Notes under the pieces: model-generated
Told to the model about the DNA's origin: nothing
What the model saw: only the letters and a program-made list of their open reading frames with translations
Databases searched by the model: none
Assembly: GCF_001984215.1 (NCBI RefSeq)
Contig: NZ_CP019420.1
Coordinates: forward strand, 4,712,001-4,776,000
Length of the DNA stretch: 64,000 nucleotides
Direction: 5' to 3'
Source of the DNA: Mycobacterium sp. MS1601
GTDB taxonomy: Bacteria; Actinomycetota; Actinomycetes; Mycobacteriales; Mycobacteriaceae
In this document: piece after piece, positions 55,510-64,000 of the stretch
Position numbering within the stretch: the stretch's first letter is position 1
Layout of the letters: the number at the start of each line of letters is the position of its first letter
Made by a program: the position numbers and the translations under genes

Positions 55510-55860
55510 TTGGGATTGTTCGACAGGTTCCGGCGCAGCGGAACCGCCCGCGGCACCGACCCTGCCGCTGACCTGCGGTACATGCGCGAATGGGTCGCCA
55601 CCCACAGCGGTGTGGAGGCTTTCGTCGAGCCCAAGACCACGGTTACCGAGCTAACGGTGGTGCTGGTCGCCAACGACGGCGAATGGACCCGGCGCCGGGT
55701 CGGCGGAGAGAAGGGCGCCCGACGGCTGTCCGATCAGCTGAAAATCCCCGTCTACGACGTCCAGAAGGTCGGCTACCCGCAGCGCATGCGCGACCACGAC
55801 GCCCGCCGCCGGGTGGAACGCAAGCGAGCCCTACGCGACGAGCTGGCCGCGGAGGACTAG
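55510..55860 (+). CDS. Conserved actinobacterial hypothetical protein
   Basis: 116 residues. It starts at TTG 55510 (MGLFDRFRRSGTARG), with AAGGAG at 55494-55499 (10 nt upstream). Motifs VEPKTTVTELTVVLVANDGEWTRRRVGG and IPVYDVQKVGYPQRMRDHDARRR; the C-terminus is strongly basic and acidic mixed (VERKRALRDELAAED). It is annotated in mycobacteria as an oxidoreductase-like protein, but I see no cofactor motif. Divergent from dlaT. Function unknown. Confidence 0.82.
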   Translation: MGLFDRFRRSGTARGTDPAADLRYMREWVATHSGVEAFVEPKTTVTELTVVLVANDGEWTRRRVGGEKGARRLSDQLKIPVYDVQKVGYPQRMRDHDARRRVERKRALRDELAAED

Positions 55861-56011
55861 CTTTCGGCAGCGACGGCGGCCGACACGTACACCTTCGCGA
55901 CGACACGCCGTGTCGCGGCGCAGAGGTTTACGCCTGGAGGCGATTGTGTGCGTGGGCTCCACGGCGAAAGGCCTATTGATTCCGGTACCGCCGGTATGAG
56001 GTACTTGGGCG

Positions 56012-57757
56012 ATGGAGCCGAGGTTCATCAACAGCGTTGACGACGTACGCATCGCCACCTACGAGCAGGGCAATCCGGACGGGCCCACGTTGGTCCTGAC
56101 TCACGGTTGGCCGGACTCCCACGTGCTGTGGGACGGCGTGGTGCCGCTGCTGGCCGACAAGTTCCGCATCATTCGCTTCGACAACCGCGGGGTGGGCGCC
56201 TCGACGGTGCCCGCACCGGTGGACGCCTATCGGATGGAACGTTTCGCCGACGACCTCGAGGCCGTCATCACCACCCTGGCGCCCGGGGAGCCGGTACACG
56301 TGCTCGGCCACGACTGGGGATCCGTGGCCACCTGGGAGTACCTGGGCCGCCCCGGCGCCGGGGACCGGGTGGCCTCGTTCACCTCCGTCTCGGGGCCCAG
56401 CACCGACCACTACAAGGCGGCCATCTGGCGCGATCTGGCCCGCCCGCACCGCCCGCTGCGGTTCCTGAAGGCAGCGGAGCGGCTGTTGCGGCTGACGTAC
56501 ATGTTCCCGCTGGCGACGCCGGTGCTCACCCCGCTGGTGATGCGCGCGCTGTTCTCCGGCCGACGAGGCACGGTCCTGCTCACCGACGGCGCCAAGCGCT
56601 TCCGAAGCGACACCACCGCAACGGATCTGGTGAATTCGCTCAAGATCTACCGCGCCATGGTGAGGCAGTCGCCGCGGCGGTACCGCAGCGATCACTACGT
56701 CAGCGTGCCGGTGCAGCTGATCGTCAACACCAAGGACCCGGTGGTGCGTCCGCACGGGTTGGACGCCGTGTCGCAGTGGGCGCCGCGGCTGTGGCGCCGC
56801 GACATCATGGCCGGGCACTGGGCTCCGATGACGCACCCGCAGGTGCTGGCCCGCGCGGTCACCGAACTGGTCGAGCACCTCGACGGCGCTCCGGCCGCGC
56901 GTGAATTGCTGCGTGCGCAGGTGGGACGACCCCGGAAACCGTTCGGCGACACCCTGGTCTCGGTCACCGGCGCGGGCAGCGGCATCGGCCGCGCCACCGC
57001 GGTGGCATTCGCGGCGCAGGGCGCCGAGGTGGTGGTCAGCGACATCAACGAAGACATGGTGAAGGAAACCGCGGCACAGATCGCCGCGGCGGGCGGGGTG
57101 GTCCATCCCTACGTGCTGGACGTCTCGGATGCCGGTGCGATGGAACGCTTCGCCGATCAGGTGTGCACCGCGCACGGCGTGCCGGACGTGGTGGTGAACA
57201 ACGCAGGCATCGGGCAGGCCGGTGACTTCCTGGACACCCCGGCCGAGCAGTTCGACCGTGTGTTGGACGTCAACCTCGGTGGGGTGGTGAACGGCTGCCG
57301 TGCCTTCGCCGGTCGACTGGTGGCCCGTGGCACCGGCGGACACATCGTCAACGTCGCCTCCATGGCGGCCTACGCGCCGTCGCAGGGCCTGAACGCCTAC
57401 TGCACGTCCAAGGCCGCCGTGTACATGTTCTCCGACTGTCTGCGTGCCGAACTGAGTTCTGCCGGAATCGGTTTGACAACCATCTGCCCTGGCGTGGTCG
57501 ACACCGACATCGTGCGCACCACCCGCTTCGACGTGCCCGCCGACAAGGTGGTGGCCGCCGAGGCCGCCCGCGGGCGGGCGCAGAAGGCCTTCGGCGCCCG
57601 GCACTACGGGCCGGAGAAGGTGGCGGCGGCCATCATCGCATCGGTACACAAGAACACGGCGGTACGGCCCGTCACCCCCGAGGCGCACCTGGTCTACGGC
57701 GTCGCCCGGGTGGCGCCGCAGATCCTGCGCAGCACCGCCCGGGGCAAGCTCGTCTAG
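56012..57757 (+). CDS. ephD: EphD-like alpha/beta-hydrolase fused to short-chain dehydrogenase
   Basis: 581 residues. N-terminal alpha/beta-hydrolase (about 1-300): oxyanion [14 protein letters not shown], nucleophile Asp in [16 protein letters not shown] and late His in [11 protein letters not shown]-terminal SDR (about 310-570): [26 protein letters not shown] and active-site [11 protein letters not shown] (YxxxK). M. tuberculosis EphD (Rv2214c) is linked to mycolic acid epoxide metabolism. ATG 56012. Convergent with pepB; the 3' ends overlap by 4 nt (57754-57757). Confidence 0.95.
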   Translation: MEPRFINSVDDVRIATYEQGNPDGPTLVLTHGWPDSHVLWDGVVPLLADKFRIIRFDNRGVGASTVPAPVDAYRMERFADDLEAVITTLAPGEPVHVLGHDWGSVATWEYLGRPGAGDRVASFTSVSGPSTDHYKAAIWRDLARPHRPLRFLKAAERLLRLTYMFPLATPVLTPLVMRALFSGRRGTVLLTDGAKRFRSDTTATDLVNSLKIYRAMVRQSPRRYRSDHYVSVPVQLIVNTKDPVVRPHGLDAVSQWAPRLWRRDIMAGHWAPMTHPQVLARAVTELVEHLDGAPAARELLRAQVGRPRKPFGDTLVSVTGAGSGIGRATAVAFAAQGAEVVVSDINEDMVKETAAQIAAAGGVVHPYVLDVSDAGAMERFADQVCTAHGVPDVVVNNAGIGQAGDFLDTPAEQFDRVLDVNLGGVVNGCRAFAGRLVARGTGGHIVNVASMAAYAPSQGLNAYCTSKAAVYMFSDCLRAELSSAGIGLTTICPGVVDTDIVRTTRFDVPADKVVAAEAARGRAQKAFGARHYGPEKVAAAIIASVHKNTAVRPVTPEAHLVYGVARVAPQILRSTARGKLV

Positions 57758-59262
57758 CCGTTTTCGGCGATGTCTTCCAGCACCGCGAACATGGTCCGTG
57801 TCGGCACGCCGGTGCCGCCCTTGCCGGTGTAACCCCATGGGCCGCCGGTGTTGTAGGCCGGGCCTGCGACGTCCAGGTGTGCCCACTGCACGCCCTCGGC
57901 GACGAACTCCCGAAGGAACACCCCGGCCACCAGCATGCCGGCGAAGCGCTGCCCGCTGATGTTGGCCAGATCCGCAACCTGCGACTTGAGATCGTCCTTG
58001 AGTTCGTCGGGCAGCGGCATCGGCCAGCCGTTCTCGCCCACCGCCTGCGAGATCGAGGCCACTCGGTCCCGGAAGTCGTCGCTGCCCATCACGCCCGGGT
58101 ACCGGGCACCCAGCGCGACGGTCTGCGCGCCGGTCAGCGTCGACGTCTCGATCAGATAGTCGGGGTTGTCCTCACACGCCCGCACGATGGCGTCGGCCAG
58201 GATCAACCGGCCCTCGGCGTCGGTGTTGAGCACCTCCACCGTCGTCCCGCCGTACTGGGTCAGCACGTCACCGGGGCGCTGCGCGGTGGCCGACGGCATG
58301 TTCTCGGCCATCGGCACCGTGGCGGTGACGTCCACCGGCAACTCCAGTTGCGCGGCCAATGCCACCGTGGCGATGACGGCGGCAGCGCCGCCCATGTCAG
58401 AAGTCATGTGATGCATGGAGGCGGCGGGCTTGATCGAGATGCCGCCGGTGTCGAAGGTGATGCCCTTGCCGACCAGCGCCACCTTCTTGGCCTTGCGCTT
58501 GCCGGACTTGTGGCTCAGCCGGACCAGCCGCGGCGGCCGAGACGAGCCCTGCCCGACACCGATGATGCCGCCGTAGCCTTTCTTGGCCAGCGCCACCTCA
58601 TCGAGAATCTCCACCGTGAGGCCCGCCGCCTCACCGAAAGCCCTGGCGCGCTTGGCGAATTCATCCGGGTACAGGGCGTTGGGCGGGGTGTTGACGAAGT
58701 CGCGGGCGGTGGCCACCGCGGTCGCGACGGCGGTGGCGTGGGCCGCCGCCGCCTTGGCCGCCTTGGCGGTACTGAGCGCCGTGATCTTGCTCAGACCCGC
58801 GTCTTTCGGCGAGGTCTTGGCACTACGGAAGTCGCTGAACCGGTAGGCGCCCAGGATCAGGCCCTCGATGGCCGCCTCGAGATCCAGCTCCGACAGCGTG
58901 GTGATCACCGCCTCGGTGCCGTTGAGGGAGCGGGCGGCGGTACCGGAGGCCTTGCGGATCAGATCCGACGGCCACTCGTCGCGGGCCTTGCCCAGCCCGA
59001 CGGCCAGCACGCTGGCCACCGACAGCGACGGCACCACCAGTCGTGTCACCGACTCCGCTGCGCCCTTGGCGCCCAGTGCGGTCAGCGCCACCTCGATCTC
59101 GCCGACGGCCTCGGCATCCAGGAACGGGTTGGGCACCACCGTGGGGCCGGCATCGTCGGCGTTGGTGACGCCGACGATCAGTACGGCCGACCCGGTGCCG
59201 CGTTTGGGCAGTGACGTGGTGACGGTGACGGTGGGGGACTGGTAACCGGGTGCGGTGCTCAC
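57754..59262 (-). CDS. pepB: Leucyl aminopeptidase (M17)
   Basis: 502 residues. M17 active-site motifs: [18 protein letters not shown] (metal Lys/Asp), [10 protein letters not shown] and the [14 protein letters not shown] signature; two-metal site residues all visible. N-terminal macro-like domain residues 1-170. GTG 59262 is chosen; the ORF could begin six codons earlier. Cytoplasmic hexameric exopeptidase for peptide turnover. In M. tuberculosis the adenylate cyclase Rv2212 sits between pepB and gcvT; here only 39 bp separate them. Confidence 0.95.
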   Translation of the reverse strand: MSTAPGYQSPTVTVTTSLPKRGTGSAVLIVGVTNADDAGPTVVPNPFLDAEAVGEIEVALTALGAKGAAESVTRLVVPSLSVASVLAVGLGKARDEWPSDLIRKASGTAARSLNGTEAVITTLSELDLEAAIEGLILGAYRFSDFRSAKTSPKDAGLSKITALSTAKAAKAAAAHATAVATAVATARDFVNTPPNALYPDEFAKRARAFGEAAGLTVEILDEVALAKKGYGGIIGVGQGSSRPPRLVRLSHKSGKRKAKKVALVGKGITFDTGGISIKPAASMHHMTSDMGGAAAVIATVALAAQLELPVDVTATVPMAENMPSATAQRPGDVLTQYGGTTVEVLNTDAEGRLILADAIVRACEDNPDYLIETSTLTGAQTVALGARYPGVMGSDDFRDRVASISQAVGENGWPMPLPDELKDDLKSQVADLANISGQRFAGMLVAGVFLREFVAEGVQWAHLDVAGPAYNTGGPWGYTGKGGTGVPTRTMFAVLEDIAENG

Positions 59263-59301
59263 GGGGTTCACCCTAACCACCGTGCTACTAGGGTGTGGAT
59301 C

Positions 59302-60411
59302 GTGACTTCACCTGATTCCGCCAGCCAGCTGCGAGGACCGCTGGAAGACCGTCACCGAGCGTTGGGTGCCAGCTTTGCCGAGTTCGGCGGTTGGCTGATG
59401 CCGGTGTCCTACGCGGGCACCGTCACCGAACACAACGCCACCCGCAACGTCGTCGGACTGTTCGACGTCAGCCACCTCGGCAAGGCGCTGGTCAAAGGTC
59501 CCGGCGCCGCGGAATTCGTCAACTCGGCACTGACCAACGACCTGCGCCGGATCGGCCCCGGCAAGGCGCAGTACACGCTGTGCTGCACCGAGACCGGCGG
59601 CGTGATCGACGACCTGATCGCCTACTACGTCAGCGACGACGAGATCTTCCTGGTGCCCAACGCCGCCAACACCGCCGCGGTGGTGGCTGCGCTGAAAGCC
59701 GTTGCGCCGGAGGGGCTGACGATCACCGACGAGCACCGGTCGTTCGCTGTGCTGGCTGTGCAGGGTCCAGAGTCCGGTGACGTGCTGGCTGCGTTGGGCC
59801 TGCCGACCGACATGGACTACATGGGTTACGCCGATGCCGAGTACGCCGGAGTGCCGGTGCGGGTGTGCCGCACGGGCTACACCGGTGAGCACGGATTCGA
59901 GCTGCTGCCGTCGTGGGATCAGGCTGCGGTGGTGTTCGACGCACTCGTGGAACAGGTGAAGGCGCGCGGCGGTGAACTCGCCGGGCTCGGTGCCCGCGAC
60001 ACCCTGCGCACCGAGATGGGCTACCCGCTGCACGGGCACGAGCTGTCGCTGGACATCTCGCCGCTGCAGGCTCGGACCGGCTGGGCCATCGGCTGGAAGA
60101 AGGATGCGTTCTGGGGTCGCGATGCCTTGCTCGCGGAGAAGGAAGCCGGGCCGGCGCGGCTGCTGCGCGGGCTGAAGGTGCTGGGCCGTGGAGTCCTACG
60201 ACCGGATCTGACGGTGCTCGACGGGGACACGGCCGTCGGCGTCACGACGTCGGGGACGTTCTCGCCGACCCTGAAGGCGGGCATCGCGCTGGCGTTGTTG
60301 GACGCCAAGGCGGGAATCGAGGACGGCGCGCACGTGACCGTCGACGTCCGCGGCCGTGCCGTCGAATGCGAAGTGGTCAAGCCACCGTTCGTCGCAGTCA
60401 AAACCCGCTAG
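59302..60411 (+). CDS. gcvT: Glycine cleavage system T protein (aminomethyltransferase)
   Basis: 369 residues from GTG 59302; an earlier GTG at 59293 would add MWI only. Markers: [28 protein letters not shown] at the start, [30 protein letters not shown] and [21 protein letters not shown]. It moves the aminomethyl group from lipoyl-GcvH to tetrahydrofolate, making 5,10-methylene-tetrahydrofolate, the C1 donor also used by panB. Divergent from pepB, same strand as ilvE. Confidence 0.95.
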   Translation: MTSPDSASQLRGPLEDRHRALGASFAEFGGWLMPVSYAGTVTEHNATRNVVGLFDVSHLGKALVKGPGAAEFVNSALTNDLRRIGPGKAQYTLCCTETGGVIDDLIAYYVSDDEIFLVPNAANTAAVVAALKAVAPEGLTITDEHRSFAVLAVQGPESGDVLAALGLPTDMDYMGYADAEYAGVPVRVCRTGYTGEHGFELLPSWDQAAVVFDALVEQVKARGGELAGLGARDTLRTEMGYPLHGHELSLDISPLQARTGWAIGWKKDAFWGRDALLAEKEAGPARLLRGLKVLGRGVLRPDLTVLDGDTAVGVTTSGTFSPTLKAGIALALLDAKAGIEDGAHVTVDVRGRAVECEVVKPPFVAVKTR

Positions 60412-60434
60412 CGCGCAGTTATACAATCTGGTGC

Positions 60435-61553
60435 ATGACCATCGGCCACCTCGAATTCTCTCTTGCCCGCAACACCACACCGGCAAGTGACGAGGTACGG
60501 GCCGGGATTCTGAAGGATCCGGGGTTCGGTGGCTACTTCACCGATCACATGGTGTCCATCGACTACACCGAGGGCCGTGGTTGGCACAACGCCCAGGTGC
60601 TGCCGTACGGTCCCATCACCCTGGACCCGTCGGCCGTGGTGTTGCACTACGCCCAGGAAGTGTTCGAGGGGCTCAAGGCCTACCGCTGGAAGGGGGACGC
60701 CGGCGAGAATGTCATCGTCTCGTTCCGTCCGGAGGCCAACGCGGCACGTCTGCAGCGCTCCTGCCGCCGGCTCGCCATCCCGGAGCTGCCCGAGGACGTG
60801 TTCATCGAGTCGCTGCGCCAACTGATCGCCGTCGACGCGGCATGGGTTCCGCCCGCCGGTGGTGAGGAGTCGCTGTACCTGCGGCCCTTCATCATTGCCA
60901 CCGAACCGGGGCTGGGCGTCCGGCCGGCCACCGAGTACCGTTACCTGCTGATCGCCTCGCCGGCCGGGGCCTACTTCAAGGGCGGCATCAAACCGGTCAG
61001 CGTCTGGTTGTCCACCGATTACGTGCGGGCCAGTCCGGGCGGCACCGGCGCGGCCAAGTTCGGCGGCAACTACGCCGCCTCGCTGCTGGCGCAGGCGGAA
61101 GCCGCCGAGCACGGTTGCGATCAGGTGGTGTGGCTGGACGCCATCGAGCGCCGCTACGTCGAAGAGATGGGCGGGATGAACCTGTTCTTCGTGTTCGGCA
61201 GCGGCGGTTCCGCGAGGCTGGTGACACCGGAGCTGTCGGGCTCACTACTGCCGGGAATCACGCGGGATTCGTTGTTGCAGTTGGCAACCGACGCCGGCTT
61301 CGCCGTCGAGGAGCGCAAGATCGACGTCGAGGAGTGGCGCAAGGGGGCGGCCACCGGTGAGATCACCGAGGTGTTCGCCTGCGGTACCGCCGCGGTGATC
61401 ACGCCGGTGTCGCAGGTGAAGTACGGAGACGGCGAATTCACCGTTGCCGACGGCGAACCGGGTGAGGTCACCATGGCACTGCGTGACACCTTGACCGGCA
61501 TCCAGCGCGGCACGTTCGCCGACACCCACGGTTGGATGGCCCGGCTGGGCTGA
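60435..61553 (+). CDS. ilvE: Branched-chain amino acid aminotransferase
   Basis: 372 residues. Fold type IV PLP enzyme: the Lys forming the Schiff base is in [18 protein letters not shown] (about residue 204); [18 protein letters not shown] and [13 protein letters not shown] are family signatures and [22 protein letters not shown] is near the C-terminus. Last step of valine, leucine and isoleucine synthesis. ATG 60435 ([16 protein letters not shown]). Follows gcvT by 23 bp. Confidence 0.96.
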   Translation: MTIGHLEFSLARNTTPASDEVRAGILKDPGFGGYFTDHMVSIDYTEGRGWHNAQVLPYGPITLDPSAVVLHYAQEVFEGLKAYRWKGDAGENVIVSFRPEANAARLQRSCRRLAIPELPEDVFIESLRQLIAVDAAWVPPAGGEESLYLRPFIIATEPGLGVRPATEYRYLLIASPAGAYFKGGIKPVSVWLSTDYVRASPGGTGAAKFGGNYAASLLAQAEAAEHGCDQVVWLDAIERRYVEEMGGMNLFFVFGSGGSARLVTPELSGSLLPGITRDSLLQLATDAGFAVEERKIDVEEWRKGAATGEITEVFACGTAAVITPVSQVKYGDGEFTVADGEPGEVTMALRDTLTGIQRGTFADTHGWMARLG

Positions 61554-61559
61554 CGCCGC

Positions 61560-62276
61560 CTACCCGGCCAGCAAACCCAGCGCCACCAGCGTCGTCGTCA
61601 CCTCGATAGCGAAACCCAGTACGTCGCCGGTGATTCCGCCGAACCTGCGCACGCAGTGGGCCACCAGCGCGATGCTCACCGCCAGCGCCACCACGACCGT
61701 CACCGGTCCTTGCCATGGCAGCGGCGCGGCAAAGGTGGCGAACCATGCCAGCGCCGCCACCCAGACCGCCGCCACCCAGACCGGCTGGGAACCTGCCACC
61801 GCGCCGCCGAGTGAACTGCCCGGGGCGGCGGGGACCGACTGACGGCACGCCAACACCGCCGCCACCCGGCCCGCGGAGACAGCGACGACGATGGCCACCG
61901 GGTCCAGCGCCGAGAACGTCGCCGCTTGCACGGTGATCACCAGCACCACCGCGGCCACTCCGAACGGGCCGGCCGTACCGCCGTGCATCACCGCCAGTGC
62001 GCGCTCGGGCGGCCCGTAGCAGCCGAGGCCGTCCACCGTGTCGGACAGCCCATCGATGTGCAGGCCGCGGGTGGCCAACAGCAGCACCGCCACCGCCAGC
62101 AGTCCTGGCACGATTCCGCCGAACAGCGTTGCGGCGCCGTGGTTCACCGCAGCGGCCAGCACCCCCAAGGTGATGCCGACCAGCGGCAGCGCGGTCAGCG
62201 CTCCCCGGCCGATCGGGGCCTGCGTGCGGATCGGTAGCACCGTCGCGAACGAGAACGCGCCGGCCACAGCGCGCAT
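61560..62276 (-). CDS. cobS: Adenosylcobinamide-GDP ribazoletransferase (cobalamin synthase)
   Basis: 238 residues, polytopic membrane protein with about seven hydrophobic segments. The CobS signature is [16 protein letters not shown] (about residues 60-75), with acidic residues for metal-bound GDP-cobinamide, plus FATVLPIRT near the start. Joins adenosyl-GDP-cobinamide and alpha-ribazole to give cobalamin. The start ATG 62276 (or GTG 62279) overlaps the cobT stop, so cobS is coupled to cobT. It needs the alpha-ribazole made by CobT and the CobC phosphatase domain at 17098-18162. Confidence 0.93.
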   Translation of the reverse strand: MRAVAGAFSFATVLPIRTQAPIGRGALTALPLVGITLGVLAAAVNHGAATLFGGIVPGLLAVAVLLLATRGLHIDGLSDTVDGLGCYGPPERALAVMHGGTAGPFGVAAVVLVITVQAATFSALDPVAIVVAVSAGRVAAVLACRQSVPAAPGSSLGGAVAGSQPVWVAAVWVAALAWFATFAAPLPWQGPVTVVVALAVSIALVAHCVRRFGGITGDVLGFAIEVTTTLVALGLLAG

Positions 62277-63337
62277 CACGATGAAGCCGGATCTGATTCC
62301 TGGCCACTGGTGACACCGGCCGAGTCGAAGGTCGCCATGTGCGCCAGCGTCGCGACGGCGGCACGCACCACTGACAGTGCGACAACAGCTCCGGTGCCCT
62401 CGCCGAGGCGCATCTGAAGATCGACAATCGGTTCGAGTTCGAGCTGTGTCAGCGCCAGTGTGTGCGCCGGTTCGGTGGAGCGGTGCCCAGCCTGCCACCA
62501 GGCCCGCGCGCCCGGCGCCAACCGCTCGGCGGCCAGCGCGGCAGCGGTCACCACCACGCCGTCGAGCAGTACCGGCGTGCGTCGGATGGCCGCCTGGGCC
62601 AGGAAGCCGGCCGTCGCCGCCAGGTCTGCACCTCCGGCGACACGCAGCAGCGCCAGGGTGTCGAAGCGGTCGCGGTGCGCCCGGTACATCGCGTCGCGTA
62701 TCGCGGCGGTCTTGCGACGCCAGCCCAGATCATCGATGCCGGTGCCGCGACCCACTGCCACCACCGGTTCGGTGTTGGTCAGGGTTGCGATCAGAACCGT
62801 TGCCGGCGTGGTGTTTCCGATTCCCATGTCGCCCGCGATCAGCAGGTCGGCACCGGCGTCCACTTCCTCGTCGGCGATCCGCGCGCCGGCCTGGACGGCC
62901 GCGACCGTCTGCTCCTCGGTGAGCGCGTCCTCGGCGGCGACGTTGCCGCTGGAGCGCCTGATCTTGTATTCACCTGTGCTGTCGTCGTCCACGGCCACGT
63001 CGACCACCCGTACCGATGCCCCGGCCACCTCGGCCAGCACGTTGACCGCCGCGCCGCCCGCAACGATGTTGGCGACCATCTGTGCGGTGACCTCAGGCGG
63101 ATAGGCCGACACCCCGGCCGCGGCGACACCGTGATCGCCGGCGAACACCACCACCCGCGCGCGTTCGAATTGTGTTGGCGGACAGACGCCTTGACATGCA
63201 GATGCCCACACTGAGAGTGCTTCGAGCCGGCCCAGTGCGCCATGGGGCTTGGTCAGCGTCTCCTGGCGGGCCAGGGCGGCGGCCGCTGCCTCGGCATCAG
63301 GTGCGACAACCCGGGGGAACATCGAGGCGGAATCCAT
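62276..63337 (-). CDS. cobT: Nicotinate-nucleotide--dimethylbenzimidazole phosphoribosyltransferase
   Basis: 353 residues. Family segments: [17 protein letters not shown] near residue 30, [38 protein letters not shown] and [21 protein letters not shown], with the catalytic Glu in [18 protein letters not shown] near the C-terminus. It activates the lower ligand base. ATG 63337 follows the cobU stop directly, with no gap. cobU-cobT-cobS is one operon on the minus strand, with the DUF3043 gene 9 bp upstream. Confidence 0.95.
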   Translation of the reverse strand: MDSASMFPRVVAPDAEAAAAALARQETLTKPHGALGRLEALSVWASACQGVCPPTQFERARVVVFAGDHGVAAAGVSAYPPEVTAQMVANIVAGGAAVNVLAEVAGASVRVVDVAVDDDSTGEYKIRRSSGNVAAEDALTEEQTVAAVQAGARIADEEVDAGADLLIAGDMGIGNTTPATVLIATLTNTEPVVAVGRGTGIDDLGWRRKTAAIRDAMYRAHRDRFDTLALLRVAGGADLAATAGFLAQAAIRRTPVLLDGVVVTAAALAAERLAPGARAWWQAGHRSTEPAHTLALTQLELEPIVDLQMRLGEGTGAVVALSVVRAAVATLAHMATFDSAGVTSGQESDPASS

Positions 63338-63868
63338 CTAGGACCTCTGTGGCTTGACGGTCAGCGGCTGGCCGGCGACCACCAGGACCACCCGGTCGCA
63401 TACCGCGGCCAACCGTTGGTTCAGTGTGCCCAGTGCATCGGCGAAACGCCGCCCGGCCTCGGTGTCGGGCACCAGCGTCAGGCCCACCTCGGGACTCACC
63501 AGCACCAACGGTGAACCGAACACTTCGACCGCCGATACCAGCGCGTCGGTGTCCTCGGTGACGGGGGCGCCGGCCCAGGCTCCAGCGCGATCCATTGCCG
63601 CCGTCAGCCAGTTGCCGACATCGTCAACCAGCGTTGCCGTACCTCGGTGGGCGTGCAACTGTGCGGTGACATCGGAGGTCTCGGCGGTCTCCCAGTGCGT
63701 CGGACGGCGCAGTTGATGGGCGGCCACCCGGGCCGACCAACTCTCGTCGTCAGAAATCGGACCGGTAGCCAGGTAACGCACCGGGGCGTCGCCTGCGGAT
63801 TCGGCGATGGCCTGCTCGGCCCAGCGTGATTTGCCCGATCGGATACCGCCGAGCACCAGCGTGCGCAC
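63338..63868 (-). CDS. cobU: Adenosylcobinamide kinase/guanylyltransferase
   Basis: 176 residues. P-loop LGGIRSGKSRWAEQAI at residues 6-21, and RYLATGPISDDESW, VDDVGNWLTAAMDR and LVLVSPEVGLTLVPDTEAGRRFADALG. Phosphorylates adenosylcobinamide and adds GMP. GTG 63868 (MRTLVLGG). First cobalamin gene of cobU-cobT-cobS. In M. tuberculosis cobU is elsewhere, as I recall, so the grouping here is a difference. Confidence 0.93.
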   Translation of the reverse strand: MRTLVLGGIRSGKSRWAEQAIAESAGDAPVRYLATGPISDDESWSARVAAHQLRRPTHWETAETSDVTAQLHAHRGTATLVDDVGNWLTAAMDRAGAWAGAPVTEDTDALVSAVEVFGSPLVLVSPEVGLTLVPDTEAGRRFADALGTLNQRLAAVCDRVVLVVAGQPLTVKPQRS

Positions 63869-63877
63869 CGACCGGGG

Positions 63878-64000
63878 TCAGACGACTTTGTCGCCGCGGT
63901 TGACCATCGGCCGCGGCGCCCGCATCCGGCGCAGCTGCGAGGCCCGCCCGGCCGCATAGAAGCCGAGCTTGACGCGGCCCTCGGTGTTGTCCGGGAACTT
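63878..64000 (-). CDS. DUF3043-like protein, C-terminal fragment
   Basis: Only the last 40 codons are inside the window; the gene continues past the right edge. The visible end is KLGFYAAGRASQLRRMRAPRP followed by NRGDKVV and TGA (63878-63880), typical of the DUF3043 (Rv2206-like) family of actinobacterial membrane proteins. It is 9 bp upstream of cobU on the same strand. Confidence 0.75.
   Translation of the reverse strand, partial: KFPDNTEGRVKLGFYAAGRASQLRRMRAPRPMVNRGDKVV

Noticed and set aside
56012..57886. 637-codon minus-strand frame opposite ephD.
   Set aside because: Antisense shadow; the plus-strand EphD has two intact catalytic domains.

Overview
The window comes from a mycobacterial chromosome, most likely a fast-growing Mycolicibacterium-type species. 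It is GC-rich, uses GTG and TTG starts, and keeps the Mycobacterium tuberculosis gene order from aceE (Rv2241) to the Rv2206 family: aceE, ahpE, SURF1, ptpA, ptkA, NIF3, the zinc-ribbon coiled-coil gene, RNase H/CobC, the CYTH-CHAD gene, panB, hip1 and its paralogue, glnA2, glnE, glnA1, lipA, lipB, dlaT, ephD, pepB, gcvT, ilvE, cobS, cobT. These names come from recognising the proteins and remembered gene order, not from a database search.

Regions. 1-1978: end of the aceE/ahpE block and a tRNA-Val. 1979-13268: accessory region with a His-rich membrane protein and a CopZ-type chaperone behind a CsoR-like operator, a BtuCDF-type corrinoid importer under a cobalamin riboswitch, two paralogous small secreted proteins, a methyltransferase, an HTTM-like membrane protein, a SOUL protein and an amidohydrolase. 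13269-18162: core block SURF1-ptpA-ptkA / NIF3-Rv2229c-RNase H/CobC. 18159-20340: XRE-cupin regulator divergent from a thioredoxin-reductase-like flavoprotein and a methyltransferase, with a 27-bp palindrome on the regulator start. 20398-24564: a 13E12-family pseudogene with a LexA box at its start, split by a 3.35-kb TniA/TniB-like transposable element with a 6-bp target duplication. 24701-27353: rnpB, whose 3' end is repeated 2.2 kb downstream; between the copies lies a lower-GC three-gene cassette with a trypsin-like protease. 27350-33886: CYTH-CHAD gene, then a guanidine/urea-carboxylase-associated cluster (DUF1989 pair plus a carboxyltransferase lacking biotin carboxylase and biotinyl domains) divergent from a TetR regulator and an enoyl-CoA hydratase. 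33964-64000: core block of pantothenate, lipid, secreted hydrolase, glutamine synthetase, lipoate/E2, peptidase, glycine cleavage, branched-chain transaminase and cobalamin lower-ligand genes.

How they fit together. Nitrogen: glnA1 carries tandem GlnR-type boxes, GlnE adenylylates GlnA1, and GlnA2 lacks the target tyrosine. Lipoate: LipB and LipA modify the two lipoyl domains of DlaT, and aceE and gcvT are also in the window. Cobalamin: the riboswitch-controlled importer, CobU, CobT, CobS and the CobC phosphatase domain make up a corrinoid salvage and lower-ligand set, whereas the cobC aminotransferase and cobD genes that M. tuberculosis has in this block are absent here.

The most unusual feature is the protease cassette between duplicated rnpB ends. 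It has no integrase, carries a serine protease with an intact His-Asp-Ser triad, and is followed by a small protein resembling the protease's own N-terminal module.
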